DNA of 33,371 bases from assembly GCA_025934635.1 (NCBI GenBank), contig JAICWX010000065.1, forward strand, positions 1 through 33,371. Direction: 5' to 3'. Both the position numbers and the translations under genes were made by a program. This DNA is from Streptosporangiaceae bacterium. GTDB taxonomy: Bacteria; Actinomycetota; Actinomycetes; Streptosporangiales; Streptosporangiaceae. Below, piece by piece: positions 15,510 through 23,008 of this stretch. Under the pieces are notes generated by a model, which saw nothing but the letters and a program-made list of their open reading frames with translations, did no database searches and had not been told where the DNA came from. Numbering within the stretch: the stretch's first letter is position 1; every line of letters begins with the position of its first letter.

Positions 15510-16043
15510 ATGCCCCGCCGCTTCGCCACCGGAAACGCCCAGGACCTGGTCCAGGCCGAGCGTGACATCCGTACCCGCATCGGCGAGCAGGAGCTCGACT
15601 TCGCCGCGATGGCGGCGGTGTCGAACATCTACCGGGCCGCCAACGCCATCCGCAACCAGCTGGAGCAGCAGGTCCTGGCGGAGGAGGATCTGTCCTGGGC
15701 CGCGTTCACCGTGCTGTTCGTGCTGTGGATCTGGGGTGACCAGCAGACCAGGCACCTGGCGGCCGAGGCCGGGGTGACCAAGGGCACGCTGACCGGGGTG
15801 CTGAAGACCCTGGAGAAGCGCGGCCTGGCCCGCCGCCGCGGCCACGAGGAAGACGGCCGCCTGGTGCTCGTCTCCCTCGAGCCCCGCGGCCAGGCCGTGA
15901 TCGAGCGGCTGTTCCCGGCTTTCAACCGGGGTGAGGCCCTGGTCAGCGCCAGCCTCACCGCGAAGGAGAAGGATCAGCTGGCGTCGCTGCTCCGCAAGAT
16001 CATCCGGACCGTGGAGGACGGCCTGCCGCCCGCCAGCGAGTGA
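15510..16043 (+). CDS. MarR-family transcriptional regulator
   Basis: A 177-residue winged-helix regulator. The DNA-binding part is clear: LSWAAFTVLFVLWIWG, then TRHLAAEAGVTKGTLTGVLKTLEKRGLARRRGHEEDGRLVLVSLEPRG with the wing at DGR. Flanking helices at both ends form the dimer interface. It follows the hpaE-hpaD-hpaG-like run by 24 bases, in the place where HpaR-type repressors control homoprotocatechuate genes in other bacteria. It is therefore the likely local regulator, with an aromatic acid as candidate ligand. It lacks a ribosome-binding site, which fits a leaderless transcript from a -10 box at 15498. Confidence 0.88.
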   Translation: MPRRFATGNAQDLVQAERDIRTRIGEQELDFAAMAAVSNIYRAANAIRNQLEQQVLAEEDLSWAAFTVLFVLWIWGDQQTRHLAAEAGVTKGTLTGVLKTLEKRGLARRRGHEEDGRLVLVSLEPRGQAVIERLFPAFNRGEALVSASLTAKEKDQLASLLRKIIRTVEDGLPPASE

Positions 16044-16164
16044 CCCGGGCGCCGTCTCGGCACAAGACGCCACATCCCGTAATGATCGTGACACGAGTAA
16101 GGCCGGCCCGGTCTGGCCGGAATCGCTACGCTAAGAAGAGCGACCGGCGGGGGAGGTGGGCGAG

Positions 16165-16983
16165 GTGGCGATGACGGACGGCAAGTACGCGGGCAGCGCG
16201 TACGGCTTCGATGCCCGGGTGGCTCACCCCGCCCGGGTCTACGACTACTGGCTGGGCGGGAAGGATAACTTCGCCGCGGACCGGGCGGCCGGCGAGGAGA
16301 CCATCGCCGCCTACCCCGCCATCCGGGCCTCGGCTCGGGCCAACCGGGCCTTCCTGGCCCGCAGCGTCCGCTACCTGGCCACCGAGGCGGTCATCCGGCA
16401 GTTCCTCGACATCGGCACCGGGCTGCCCACCGCCAGCAACACGCACGAGGTGGCCCAGTCCATCGCGCCGGACAGCCGCATCGTCTACGTGGACAACGAT
16501 CCCCTGGTGCTGGCGCACGCCCGCGCCCTGCTGGCCAGCAGCCCCGAGGGGGTCACCGCCTACCTCGACGCCGACCTGCGGGACGTGGATTCGATTCTCG
16601 CGCAGGCCGCGGACACCCTGGACCTGAGCCAGCCGGTCGGGGTGATGCTGCTGGCCATCCTGCACTACATCCCCGACCTGGACGAGGCCCGGCAGGTCAT
16701 GGCCCGGCTGGTCAGCGCCATCCCGTCCGGCAGCTTCGTGACGATCTCGCACGCGGCCAGCGACATCTCGCCGGAGGCGATGGCCGAGATGATCAAGCGG
16801 ATGAACGAGCACCTGGCCGAGGGCAACCACGTGGGGCGGACCCGGGACGTGGTCGCGAGCTTGTTCGGCGGGCTGCAGCTGCTCGAGCCGGGCGTGGTGA
16901 AGGTGACCCAGTGGCGCCCGGAATCAGATGTGGAGGCCGGCGGGCCGACCAGCTTGTGGGGCGGCGTCGCGCGTAAGCCGTAA
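16165..16983 (+). CDS. SAM-dependent methyltransferase, DUF574 family
   Basis: About 272 residues of a family very abundant in Streptomyces and relatives. The hallmark is RVYDYWLGGKDNFAADR near the N-terminus. The SAM-binding strand is FLDIGTGLPT, and VDNDPLV follows with the acidic residue that binds the ribose. The substrate is unknown for nearly all members. The frame is open from GTG 16156. I prefer GTG 16165, because GGGGGAGG (16149-16156) is then 8 bases upstream; ATG 16171 is also possible. It follows the MarR gene by about 120 bases, a gap in which I see no clear terminator. Its stop sits just before a three-copy 13-bp repeat. Confidence 0.9.
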   Translation: MAMTDGKYAGSAYGFDARVAHPARVYDYWLGGKDNFAADRAAGEETIAAYPAIRASARANRAFLARSVRYLATEAVIRQFLDIGTGLPTASNTHEVAQSIAPDSRIVYVDNDPLVLAHARALLASSPEGVTAYLDADLRDVDSILAQAADTLDLSQPVGVMLLAILHYIPDLDEARQVMARLVSAIPSGSFVTISHAASDISPEAMAEMIKRMNEHLAEGNHVGRTRDVVASLFGGLQLLEPGVVKVTQWRPESDVEAGGPTSLWGGVARKP

Positions 16984-16987
16984 GCCT

Positions 16988-17026
16988 CTTGGGTGGCTGC
17001 CTTGGGTGGCTGCCTTGGGTGGCTAG
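16988..17026. repeat. 13-bp tandem repeat, three copies
   Basis: CTTGGGTGGCTGC occurs twice exactly (16988-17000 and 17001-17013), and a third copy (17014-17026) differs at the last two bases. The array fills the gap between the methyltransferase stop and the convergent gene; the third copy contains that gene's stop codon. Confidence 0.9.
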
Positions 17027-17358
17027 CCGCGGGGGAACTCGGCGACGCCCTGGGCGACTGCGCACGGCGCGCACAGGCCCACGTCGGCCGACGCTATCCG
17101 GCGGGTCAGCACGGCCTTGCCGTCGCAGACGCCCCGGTCGTCCGGGTGGGCGGTGGTGCACGAGCACCGGCAGGCGCGCCATTCCCCGGTGACCGCGGAG
17201 CGGGCGGCGTCGGCCGCGGCGCGGACCGCGGGCTCGAGCTTGTCCACGACGTCCGAGGTGGCCGTGGCCACCTGCTTGCGCCATTCCCCGAGCGCCGCCG
17301 CAGCGGCCTGCCAGGCCGCGTTGAACTGCTGGCGCGGGTCGTTCGGCTGACCATCCAT
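17023..17358 (-). CDS. Cys-rich small hypothetical protein
   Basis: A 111-residue protein from ATG 17356-17358 (start MDGQPNDPRQQFNAAWQ). GAGAAG-like purine sequence about 9 bases upstream favours this start over ATG 17367. The first 70 residues are helical and Ala-rich. The C-terminal part has a CRCSC cluster, GVCDGKAVLTRR and a CAPC motif. It could bind a metal or be a small zinc-ribbon-like domain. I do not recognise a named family, though the C-terminal pattern looks conserved rather than random. The frame continues upstream to 17688 but loses protein character there. It is convergent with the methyltransferase. Confidence 0.65.
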   Translation of the reverse strand: MDGQPNDPRQQFNAAWQAAAAALGEWRKQVATATSDVVDKLEPAVRAAADAARSAVTGEWRACRCSCTTAHPDDRGVCDGKAVLTRRIASADVGLCAPCAVAQGVAEFPRG

Positions 17359-17506
17359 GAAAGCCATCTTCTCATCTGGCGCTAGCCCAGGCCAGAGGGG
17401 GCTTATCGGGGGCAATTCCCGGCGACTTCGGCCGGTTGCCGCTGGCCCGGGTGTCCATCGGGGGCGGGCGTGTTCGTCGTCAGGGTGACGAACAGAAAGG
17501 GATGTG

Positions 17507-17701
17507 ATGACGATGATGATGTACGACACGAGCCGGCAGTACGACGCGGAGCGGATCATGACCGCGGGCGAGCGGCGGCGGGCCGACGAGCAGGCCGGGC
17601 AGCTGGCGGCGGAGGCGTCGCGGCTGTGGCAGCGGTACCTCGCCCGTCCCGCCCGGGCGCTGCGGACCCGGCGGGTGCCCGGTGTCACAATCGGCGGGTG
17701 A
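17507..17701 (+). CDS. Small hypothetical protein coupled to a PaaI-type thioesterase
   Basis: About 64 residues from ATG 17507. AGAAAGG lies 6 bases upstream, a good ribosome-binding site. The protein is hydrophilic and probably helical (core AERIMTAGERRRADEQAGQL, then an Arg-rich end). It has no recognisable domain. Its stop overlaps the thioesterase start by four bases (GTGA, 17698-17701), which supports it being translated. Several ATG and GTG codons in a row at the start leave the exact first residue open. Confidence 0.6.
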   Translation: MTMMMYDTSRQYDAERIMTAGERRRADEQAGQLAAEASRLWQRYLARPARALRTRRVPGVTIGG

Positions 17702-18150
17702 CCGAATCAGCTGTCGAATCCAACGCGGACATGCTGGCCCGGGTGCGGGCCAGCTTCGATCGCCAGGGCATGATGAGCACGCTCGGCGCCGAGGTCACCG
17801 CGGTCGAGCGGGGCAGGGTCGTGATGGCGCTGGGACACGACGAACGACTCACCCAGCAGCACGGGTTCCTGCACGCGGGCGCGGTGACCTCGGTGCTGGA
17901 CAGCGCGTGCGGATACGCGGCCTTCAGCGTGATGCCGGCCGACGCCGCCGTGCTCACCGTGAGCTTCACGGTCAACCTGATGGCACCCGCGGCCGGGGAG
18001 CGGTTCACGATCACCGGTGAGGTGGTGCGGGCGGGCCGCACGCTGGTGGTCTGCCGGGGCGAGGCGTTCGCCGACGGCAGCGACCGGCCGTTCGCGGTCA
18101 TGCAGGCCACCATGACCGCCGTCTACGGCCGGACCGGCATCAGCGGCTGA
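17698..18150 (+). CDS. PaaI-family hot-dog thioesterase
   Basis: A 150-residue single hot-dog domain. The family motif HGFLHAGAVTSVLDSACGYAAF has the oxyanion His-Gly (55-56) and the catalytic acidic residue Asp68. The second half, LTVSFTVNLMAPAAGERFTITGEVVRAGRTLVV, is the usual beta sheet. Such enzymes hydrolyse aryl- or acyl-CoA thioesters; in phenylacetate breakdown PaaI releases stalled CoA intermediates. No paa operon lies next to it, so the substrate is open. The start is GTG 17698, overlapping the upstream small gene. Confidence 0.86.
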   Translation: MTESAVESNADMLARVRASFDRQGMMSTLGAEVTAVERGRVVMALGHDERLTQQHGFLHAGAVTSVLDSACGYAAFSVMPADAAVLTVSFTVNLMAPAAGERFTITGEVVRAGRTLVVCRGEAFADGSDRPFAVMQATMTAVYGRTGISG

Positions 18151-18206
18151 GGGCGGGCTGGCGGCCGGCCCTGGCCGGTCCTGGCCTTCCGGGTTGCTCC
18201 GGGCGG

Positions 18207-18464
18207 TCAGTGATTGCGGAGCGCGTTGACCAGCTGGGCCTTGGTCATGGTGGAGCGGCCCCTGACGCCGATCTCCCGGGCGCGCTTGATCAGGTCCTGC
18301 TTGGACCAGTCGTCGTAGGACGGGCTCTTCCCGCCCTTGCGCCCGACCTTCTTGCGCGAGCTGCCCGCCGCCGCGTTGGCGATCCGGGCCGACTTCTCCT
18401 CGCTGTTGCCCTCCCGGCGCAGCGCCTGGTAGGTCTTCTCGTCCTTGATCTGGGCTCTGGGCAT
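18207..18464 (-). CDS. Small SAP/Rho-N-like protein (DUF7218 type)
   Basis: An 85-residue basic protein. The N-terminal half is polar (KDEKTYQALRREGNSEEKSARIANA), then GSSRKKVGRKGG, and the C-terminus SKQDLIKRAREIGVRGRSTMTKAQLVNALRNH folds like a SAP or Rho N-terminal helix-extended-helix motif that can bind nucleic acid. The family is common in actinomycetes and its role is unknown. A start at ATG 18462-18464 with GGGAGAG a few bases upstream (AAAGGGAGAGCAGCC before ATG) is convincing. It lies downstream of the big XRE regulator on the same strand with a 31-base gap, so the two may be co-transcribed. Confidence 0.78.
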   Translation of the reverse strand: MPRAQIKDEKTYQALRREGNSEEKSARIANAAAGSSRKKVGRKGGKSPSYDDWSKQDLIKRAREIGVRGRSTMTKAQLVNALRNH

Positions 18465-18495
18465 GGCTGCTCTCCCTTTCCGTCAGCCTCATGGG

Positions 18496-19911
18496 TCAGC
18501 CCTGCCCTACCCCCTCGTCACCAGGCAAACGTCCGAGATCGGCGGGGACGAACGCGGCTACCTGCTCGTCCAGCTCGCCGGCCTGGGGTGAGCCGCGGTA
18601 GACCGGGTGGCCGAGTTCGGCCCGGATCACCGACAGCCGCTGGCTCTGCACCGCGGTGCGCTCCCCCGGCGGCAGCGCCAGCACGGGTTCCAGGGCGGCG
18701 GCCGCGGCGTCGAGCCCGCCCGCCCGCAGCCGCGTGATGGCCAGGTCGGTGTGCGCCAGCATCCGGCACCGGCGGCTGTGCTGCTCGCCCGGGCCCGGCC
18801 CGGCCGCGTACAGGACGGTCGCGCCCTCCAGCTCGGCGGCCGCCTCGCCGGCCTGCGCCTGCACCTGCGTCTGTGCCTGTGTTAGTGCCTGCGCCTGCAC
18901 CTGCGTCAGGACGAAGCCGGCGTAGTAAGCCTGCGTGGCCCGGGAGAAGCCGAACTCGCCGCCGATCTCGAGCAGCTCATCGTGATGATCGCGGTCCCGG
19001 GCGTCGCGGGCGGCCGCGATCGCCTGCCGCGCGCCCGCCGGGTCACCGCGGCGGGCCCGGGCCAGCCCGGCGAGCAGGTGCAGCTGAGCCGCGTTCTGCC
19101 CGTCGGGGAGATATTCCAGGCCGCTGCGGGCCAGGTCCGCGGTCTGCTCCGGGTGCCCGTCCCAGTAGGCGGCGTAGGCCGCGCACAGCCGCAGCCGCGC
19201 CATCAGCGGCCGGTGATCGATGATGGTGGCGTAGGCCCAGCCGGCCCGGGCCAGCTCCCCGGCGGCCTGCGGGTAGCCGAGGTTGGTGGCCGCCGCGGCC
19301 ATTAACGCGCTGAGGCCGCCCGCCAGCAGGTAGAGCTCGGCCGCGTCCCGCGGCCACTGGCGCCGCTCGAGTGCCTCGGCGATCCGGTTCCTGACCCGGC
19401 GCATCTCGGTGAACAGCGTGAATGGCTCGCCCGTCAGGTACTGCCCGGACAGGTGGGCCACGTCGGCGCGGAACTGCTCCAGGGTGGCCTCGCCGATGCC
19501 GCGCTGCTCGGCCCGTTCGGCGTGGTCGCTGCCTTCGTGCGCGGCCATCAGCACCTCCCGCCGGATCGCGGACGCGCCCGGGTCGGGCGCGGCCGGATCG
19601 GATGACGGGAGTTCACGGTAGGCCGGGGCGGCGGGTACCCCAGGGTTAGGGTCGACCATGCCCGGCGGCGCGGTACCGAACTGGCTGAACGGGATCCCGA
19701 ACGCGCCGCAGTAGTACAGCTGATAGCGCTCGGCCGGGGTCACGGCCCCGCGTTCCCAGCGGTAGATGTTGTGGCTGATGTTGTCGGCGCTGGGCACGGA
19801 CGTATCGCCCCGGGTCCTGGCGGCCTTGATGAGCTGGCGGGCCAGCTCGGTCCGGGTCCAGCCGCGGTCCTCGCGCTGCTGGCGCAGCCAGGTACCGAGT
19901 TCGGAAGACAT
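18496..19911 (-). CDS. XRE-family regulator with TPR-like C-terminal region
   Basis: A 471-residue protein. Residues about 1-55 form a lambda-repressor-type helix-turn-helix (LGTWLRQQREDRGWTRTELARQL, then NIYRWERGAVTP). A Pro-rich linker follows. From about 150 the protein is alpha-helical with Ala/Leu-rich pairs of helices, as in the TPR-like sensor regions of many Streptomyces XRE regulators. A Gln-rich stretch near residues 335-355 (ALTQAQTQVQAQAG) is coded by a duplicated DNA segment. A possible -10 box TACGAT lies 8 bases before the ATG on the minus strand (19920-19925), with no ribosome-binding site, so the mRNA may be leaderless. The ligand is unknown. Confidence 0.85.
   Translation of the reverse strand: MSSELGTWLRQQREDRGWTRTELARQLIKAARTRGDTSVPSADNISHNIYRWERGAVTPAERYQLYYCGAFGIPFSQFGTAPPGMVDPNPGVPAAPAYRELPSSDPAAPDPGASAIRREVLMAAHEGSDHAERAEQRGIGEATLEQFRADVAHLSGQYLTGEPFTLFTEMRRVRNRIAEALERRQWPRDAAELYLLAGGLSALMAAAATNLGYPQAAGELARAGWAYATIIDHRPLMARLRLCAAYAAYWDGHPEQTADLARSGLEYLPDGQNAAQLHLLAGLARARRGDPAGARQAIAAARDARDRDHHDELLEIGGEFGFSRATQAYYAGFVLTQVQAQALTQAQTQVQAQAGEAAAELEGATVLYAAGPGPGEQHSRRCRMLAHTDLAITRLRAGGLDAAAAALEPVLALPPGERTAVQSQRLSVIRAELGHPVYRGSPQAGELDEQVAAFVPADLGRLPGDEGVGQG
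18851..18907. repeat. Duplicated 21-bp segment coding Gln/Ala-rich residues
   Basis: The 21 bases at 18851-18871 recur exactly at 18887-18907, an offset of 36 bases (12 codons). The stretch is built on CCTGC-like hexamers and lies inside the XRE regulator, coding for alternating Gln with Ala, Val, Leu or Thr. Copy number could vary without frameshift. Confidence 0.85.
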
Positions 19912-20135
19912 AAGCCGAAATCGTAACGGACAGCGACCTTCTAGGTCCGCCCTGTGTCCGCTGCTGTACCGATTTGTCTAGTCTCAGGTGGCACTATGTA
20001 GCCAACGGCACGCGGTTGCGGGGTTCGCGGAGCATCCTCGGTATGGGGCTCGAGTGGCTAGAGGACAGGGTGGCTGCGTGAGGGGCGAGATGGGCCGCGA
20101 CTCGTCACGACACGCCGCCATGATGGGCAATTCAG
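19912..20135. other. Divergent intergenic region, XRE regulator / HNH gene
   Basis: The whole gap is 290 bases (19912-20201) and divergent. The left end holds the possible XRE promoter, and the right end holds the HNH promoter described separately. A 61-codon open frame at 19988-20173 has no protein character. No hairpin with a T-run was seen. Confidence 0.5.
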
Positions 20136-20164
20136 TTGCCATGAAGGCTGTTTTTCGGTACTAT
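20136..20164 (+). promoter_or_regulatory. Sigma-70-type promoter of the HNH gene
   Basis: TTGCCA (20136-20141) and TACTAT (20159-20164) are spaced by 17 bases in an unusually AT-rich patch. A short inverted repeat ACTAT-n5-ATAGT (20160-20174) overlaps the -10 box and start site. The gene starts at 20202 with GGGAGG (20192-20197) ahead of it. Confidence 0.65.
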
Positions 20165-20201
20165 ATTCGATAGTTCAATTCTCCCGAACGAGGGAGGTGT
20201 C

Positions 20202-22076
20202 ATGCCCCCAGGACCGGCTCACGCGGATCCCGCCTCAGAGCCCGGTGATCCCCTTCCCGCTCCTGACTGGATGTCGGCGGCGGAGTGGGAGGCGTGGTGT
20301 GATGCCACCGCGCCGGATGACGAGCCGCCTGCCTTCGGCGATGACGAGGAACCTGACCCGGAGCCGGGGGCATGGATAGGCCAGGCGTCCGGGTTCGCGG
20401 CAGGGAACCTGCTCGACGCGCTGCCCGGAGGCATGTCGCTCGCGTTCTTCGCTGACCTCGCGGCCGGGGATGGTGACCGGTACGCCGGTGTCTCGGAAAA
20501 TGAGCTCGACGGGGTGATCGCCGCGTGGAACCGGGCCGAGGCGTACGTGTGCGCCCGGAAGCACGCGGCGGTGGCGGAGTTCATCCGGCGCCGGGCCGAC
20601 CCGGACGCTGCGATTGATGAGCAGTCGGGGATGCCGACGGTGTGGGATGAGTTCGCGGTGGATGAGCTGCGGATGCTCTTCGCCGAGAACCGCGGTGCGG
20701 CGGAGGACCTGATGAGCCGCTCGCATGACCTGGCGGTGAAGCTGCCGAGCACGATGGCCCTGTTCCTGGCTGGCCGGCTGCCGGAGTCGCGGGTGAAGAT
20801 CATCGTGTCCGCGACCGCGCCGCTGGACCCGGCTGAGGCGCGGGCGGCGGAGGAACTGGTGCTGGGCCGGGCCGGGCGGCTGACCCCGGGCGGGCTGCGG
20901 GCCGCGGTCGCGCGGGCGGTGATGGACGTCGCGCCGGAGAAGGCCCGTAACCGGCGGGAGGCGGCGCAGAAAGACGCCCGGGTGCAGCGGTGGGCGGAGG
21001 ACTCGGGGAACGCGGCGCTGATGGGCCGGGAACTGCCGCCCGCCGAAGTCCTCGCCGCCGATCAGCGGATTACCGCGTGGGCGCACGAGCTGCGCAACGC
21101 GGGGCTCGAGGGCTGCATGGACGAGCTGCGGGCCCGGGCGTACCTGGACCTGCTGCTGGGCCAGGATTCCCGGCCCCTGCCGGGCCGGGAGTCCGGGACG
21201 ACGGCGGACGGTGACAGGAGCGGCGCGGACGGCCGTGGGACAGGCCACCCGAGAAGTAGCGGCGACACGGACAGCGGCCCGGGAGACCATGGGCCGGGAA
21301 GTAACGAGCCAGCCGGGCCGCGGCCGCCCGGGTCTGGTGGTCAGGGTGCCGGATTGGTCCCGGCGGGGTTCGCGGTGCGGGGCACGCTGACGGTCCCGCT
21401 GGTGACGCTGGCCCAGCTGGCGGACCGGCCCGGCGAGCTGGGCGGGATCGGGCCCATCGACCCGTGGCTCGCCCGCGACCTAGCGGACGCGGCGGCCCGG
21501 AACCCGAAGACGACGTGGTGCGCGACGGTGACCGACGAGCACGGGCATGCCGTGGCGCACGGGTGCGCCCGCCCCGCGCCCAAGGACCGCCGGAGACGGG
21601 ACAAACCGGGAGGGCCTGGCGGGGCCAGGGACGGGCCGACTGGGTTCAGCTTCACCCCCGAAAGACGGGAGGGACCGCCGGGCGGATACGGGACCTGGCG
21701 GCTGCGGACGCCCGGCGACGGGCCCGACCTGATCGTCGACCTCTACCCGCTAGGGACTGAGCCCTGTGATCACCGGTTCGAGGCCAAGGGCCACGATCCC
21801 GGGGTGAAACTCCGGCACCTGGCCCAGGTCCGGCACGCCACCTGCACCAGCCCGGTCTGCCGGAGGCCCGCCGCGGGCTGCGACTTCGAGCACAACGTCC
21901 CGTACGAAGCCGGCGGCCGGACGTGCCTGTGCAACGCCGGCCCCAAGTGCCGGCATGATCACCGGCTCAAGCAGCACCCGAAGTGGACGGTGGACCAGCT
22001 TCCCGGCGGGACGTTCCGGTGGACGACTCCGTCGGGGAGGAGCTACACCACCGAACCCACTCGCTACCCGATTTAG
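20202..22076 (+). CDS. DUF222 / 13E12-type HNH endonuclease-like protein
   Basis: A 624-residue protein. The DUF222 helical region covers about 70-320 (for example WNRAEAYVCARKHAAVAEFIRRR and LPSTMALFLAGRLPESRVKIIV). A Gly/Asp/Pro-rich low-complexity linker spans about 325-380. A second conserved part follows (RGTLTVPLVTLAQLADRPGELGG style). The C-terminus is an HNH nuclease motif: Cys548 and Cys553, then FEHNVPYEAGG with His564-Asn565, CLCNAGPKCRHDHRLKQHPKW with His587. These genes occur in many copies in actinobacterial genomes and are thought to be nucleases of mobile or selfish origin; their real role is not settled. The start has a strong GGGAGG 4 bases upstream of GTC-ATG. No partner gene or terminal repeat was found. 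Confidence 0.88.
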   Translation: MPPGPAHADPASEPGDPLPAPDWMSAAEWEAWCDATAPDDEPPAFGDDEEPDPEPGAWIGQASGFAAGNLLDALPGGMSLAFFADLAAGDGDRYAGVSENELDGVIAAWNRAEAYVCARKHAAVAEFIRRRADPDAAIDEQSGMPTVWDEFAVDELRMLFAENRGAAEDLMSRSHDLAVKLPSTMALFLAGRLPESRVKIIVSATAPLDPAEARAAEELVLGRAGRLTPGGLRAAVARAVMDVAPEKARNRREAAQKDARVQRWAEDSGNAALMGRELPPAEVLAADQRITAWAHELRNAGLEGCMDELRARAYLDLLLGQDSRPLPGRESGTTADGDRSGADGRGTGHPRSSGDTDSGPGDHGPGSNEPAGPRPPGSGGQGAGLVPAGFAVRGTLTVPLVTLAQLADRPGELGGIGPIDPWLARDLADAAARNPKTTWCATVTDEHGHAVAHGCARPAPKDRRRRDKPGGPGGARDGPTGFSFTPERREGPPGGYGTWRLRTPGDGPDLIVDLYPLGTEPCDHRFEAKGHDPGVKLRHLAQVRHATCTSPVCRRPAAGCDFEHNVPYEAGGRTCLCNAGPKCRHDHRLKQHPKWTVDQLPGGTFRWTTPSGRSYTTEPTRYPI

Positions 22077-22270
22077 GGGGTGGCTCCTGACGCTGCCGTT
22101 TCGCGGTCAAGCTGGAGTGTCGCCGTGGCTGGTGAGCCAGGATGGTGGGGCGGTGCCGGTGACGGCGTGCCAGGTAGTGAGGAATGCCGCCGGGTCAGCG
22201 TGGTAAGCGGTTCTGAACACCCCGTGGTCGAAGGCGGGTTCGGGACCGGCACTGGCCGGGCCGGGAGACG

Positions 22271-22939
22271 CTAGGTCTGGCTGGCCGGGGCCAGGGCGGC
22301 GGCGACGAGGCGGGCGGCGCGGGCCTTGGCGGCGGGTTCCTCGCGGATGGTGTCGGCCAGGAACCGGTCGGGGTCGAGGCCGATGGTCTCGAGTTCGGCG
22401 GTGCCCATCGAGTCGAGCCAGCGCTTGAGCTGGGGGCCGTCCACCTCGGGGTGGAACTGGACGGCGAAGTGGCGGCCGAGGCGGAATGCCTGCACGGCCA
22501 GGTCGTTGCGGGCCAGCACGGTGGCCCCGGCGGGCGGCAGGCAGCGGTCGCCGTGGAACTCCAGCCAGGGCCCGGCCGGGACCGCGTCCTGATCATCCGA
22601 GGAGACGGTGAACCAGCCGATCTCCTTGCCCCCCATCGCTTCGACCCGGCCGCCGAGCGCGGCGCAGATGAGCTGGGCGCCGAAGCAGATGCCGAACACC
22701 GGCAGGCCGGCCTGGTCGGCTGCGCGCAGCCAGTCCAGTTCGGCGGCAATCCAGGGGTCGGCGTCGTTGACCGAGCTGACCGAGCCCATCACCACGATGT
22801 GATCGAAGCCGTCGAACGCGGGCAGCACGCCCTCGTCCGGGAACAGGTGCATGGTGATCTCGGCCCCGCGCGCCTCGAACGCGTCGGAGATGAAGCCGGC
22901 CGTGTCCACGTCGTGGTGCCTGATGACGAGCACTCGCAT
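22271..22939 (-). CDS. Class I glutamine amidotransferase (GMP synthase-like)
   Basis: A 222-residue class I GATase with the Cys-His-Glu triad: Cys85 in GICFGAQ, His163 and Glu165 in QFHPE. Such stand-alone domains release ammonia from glutamine or hydrolyse gamma-glutamyl compounds such as gamma-glutamyl-GABA. No synthetase partner is next to it. It starts at ATG 22937-22939 with GGGAGG-like sequence upstream (CACAGGGAGGCTGACCG ahead of ATG). It is divergent from the P450 gene with a 69-base gap. A gamma-glutamyl hydrolase role would pair with the GS-like gene at 9988, but the distance makes that speculation. Confidence 0.85.
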   Translation of the reverse strand: MRVLVIRHHDVDTAGFISDAFEARGAEITMHLFPDEGVLPAFDGFDHIVVMGSVSSVNDADPWIAAELDWLRAADQAGLPVFGICFGAQLICAALGGRVEAMGGKEIGWFTVSSDDQDAVPAGPWLEFHGDRCLPPAGATVLARNDLAVQAFRLGRHFAVQFHPEVDGPQLKRWLDSMGTAELETIGLDPDRFLADTIREEPAAKARAARLVAAALAPASQT

Positions 22940-23008
22940 CGGTCAGCCTCCCTGTGCTATTACTCAGTGCCGTTGCGGCCCAGTTCGTTTGGTGCCAAAC
23001 TATTGAAT

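Noticed and set aside
19988..20173. 61-codon plus-strand open frame before the HNH gene
   Set aside because: It runs through the HNH promoter, has no ribosome-binding site and no protein-like composition.
22077..22270. Gap between the HNH gene and the amidotransferase gene checked for a small gene or terminator
   Set aside because: Short open frames there have no start signal or conserved look, and no hairpin with a T-run was found.
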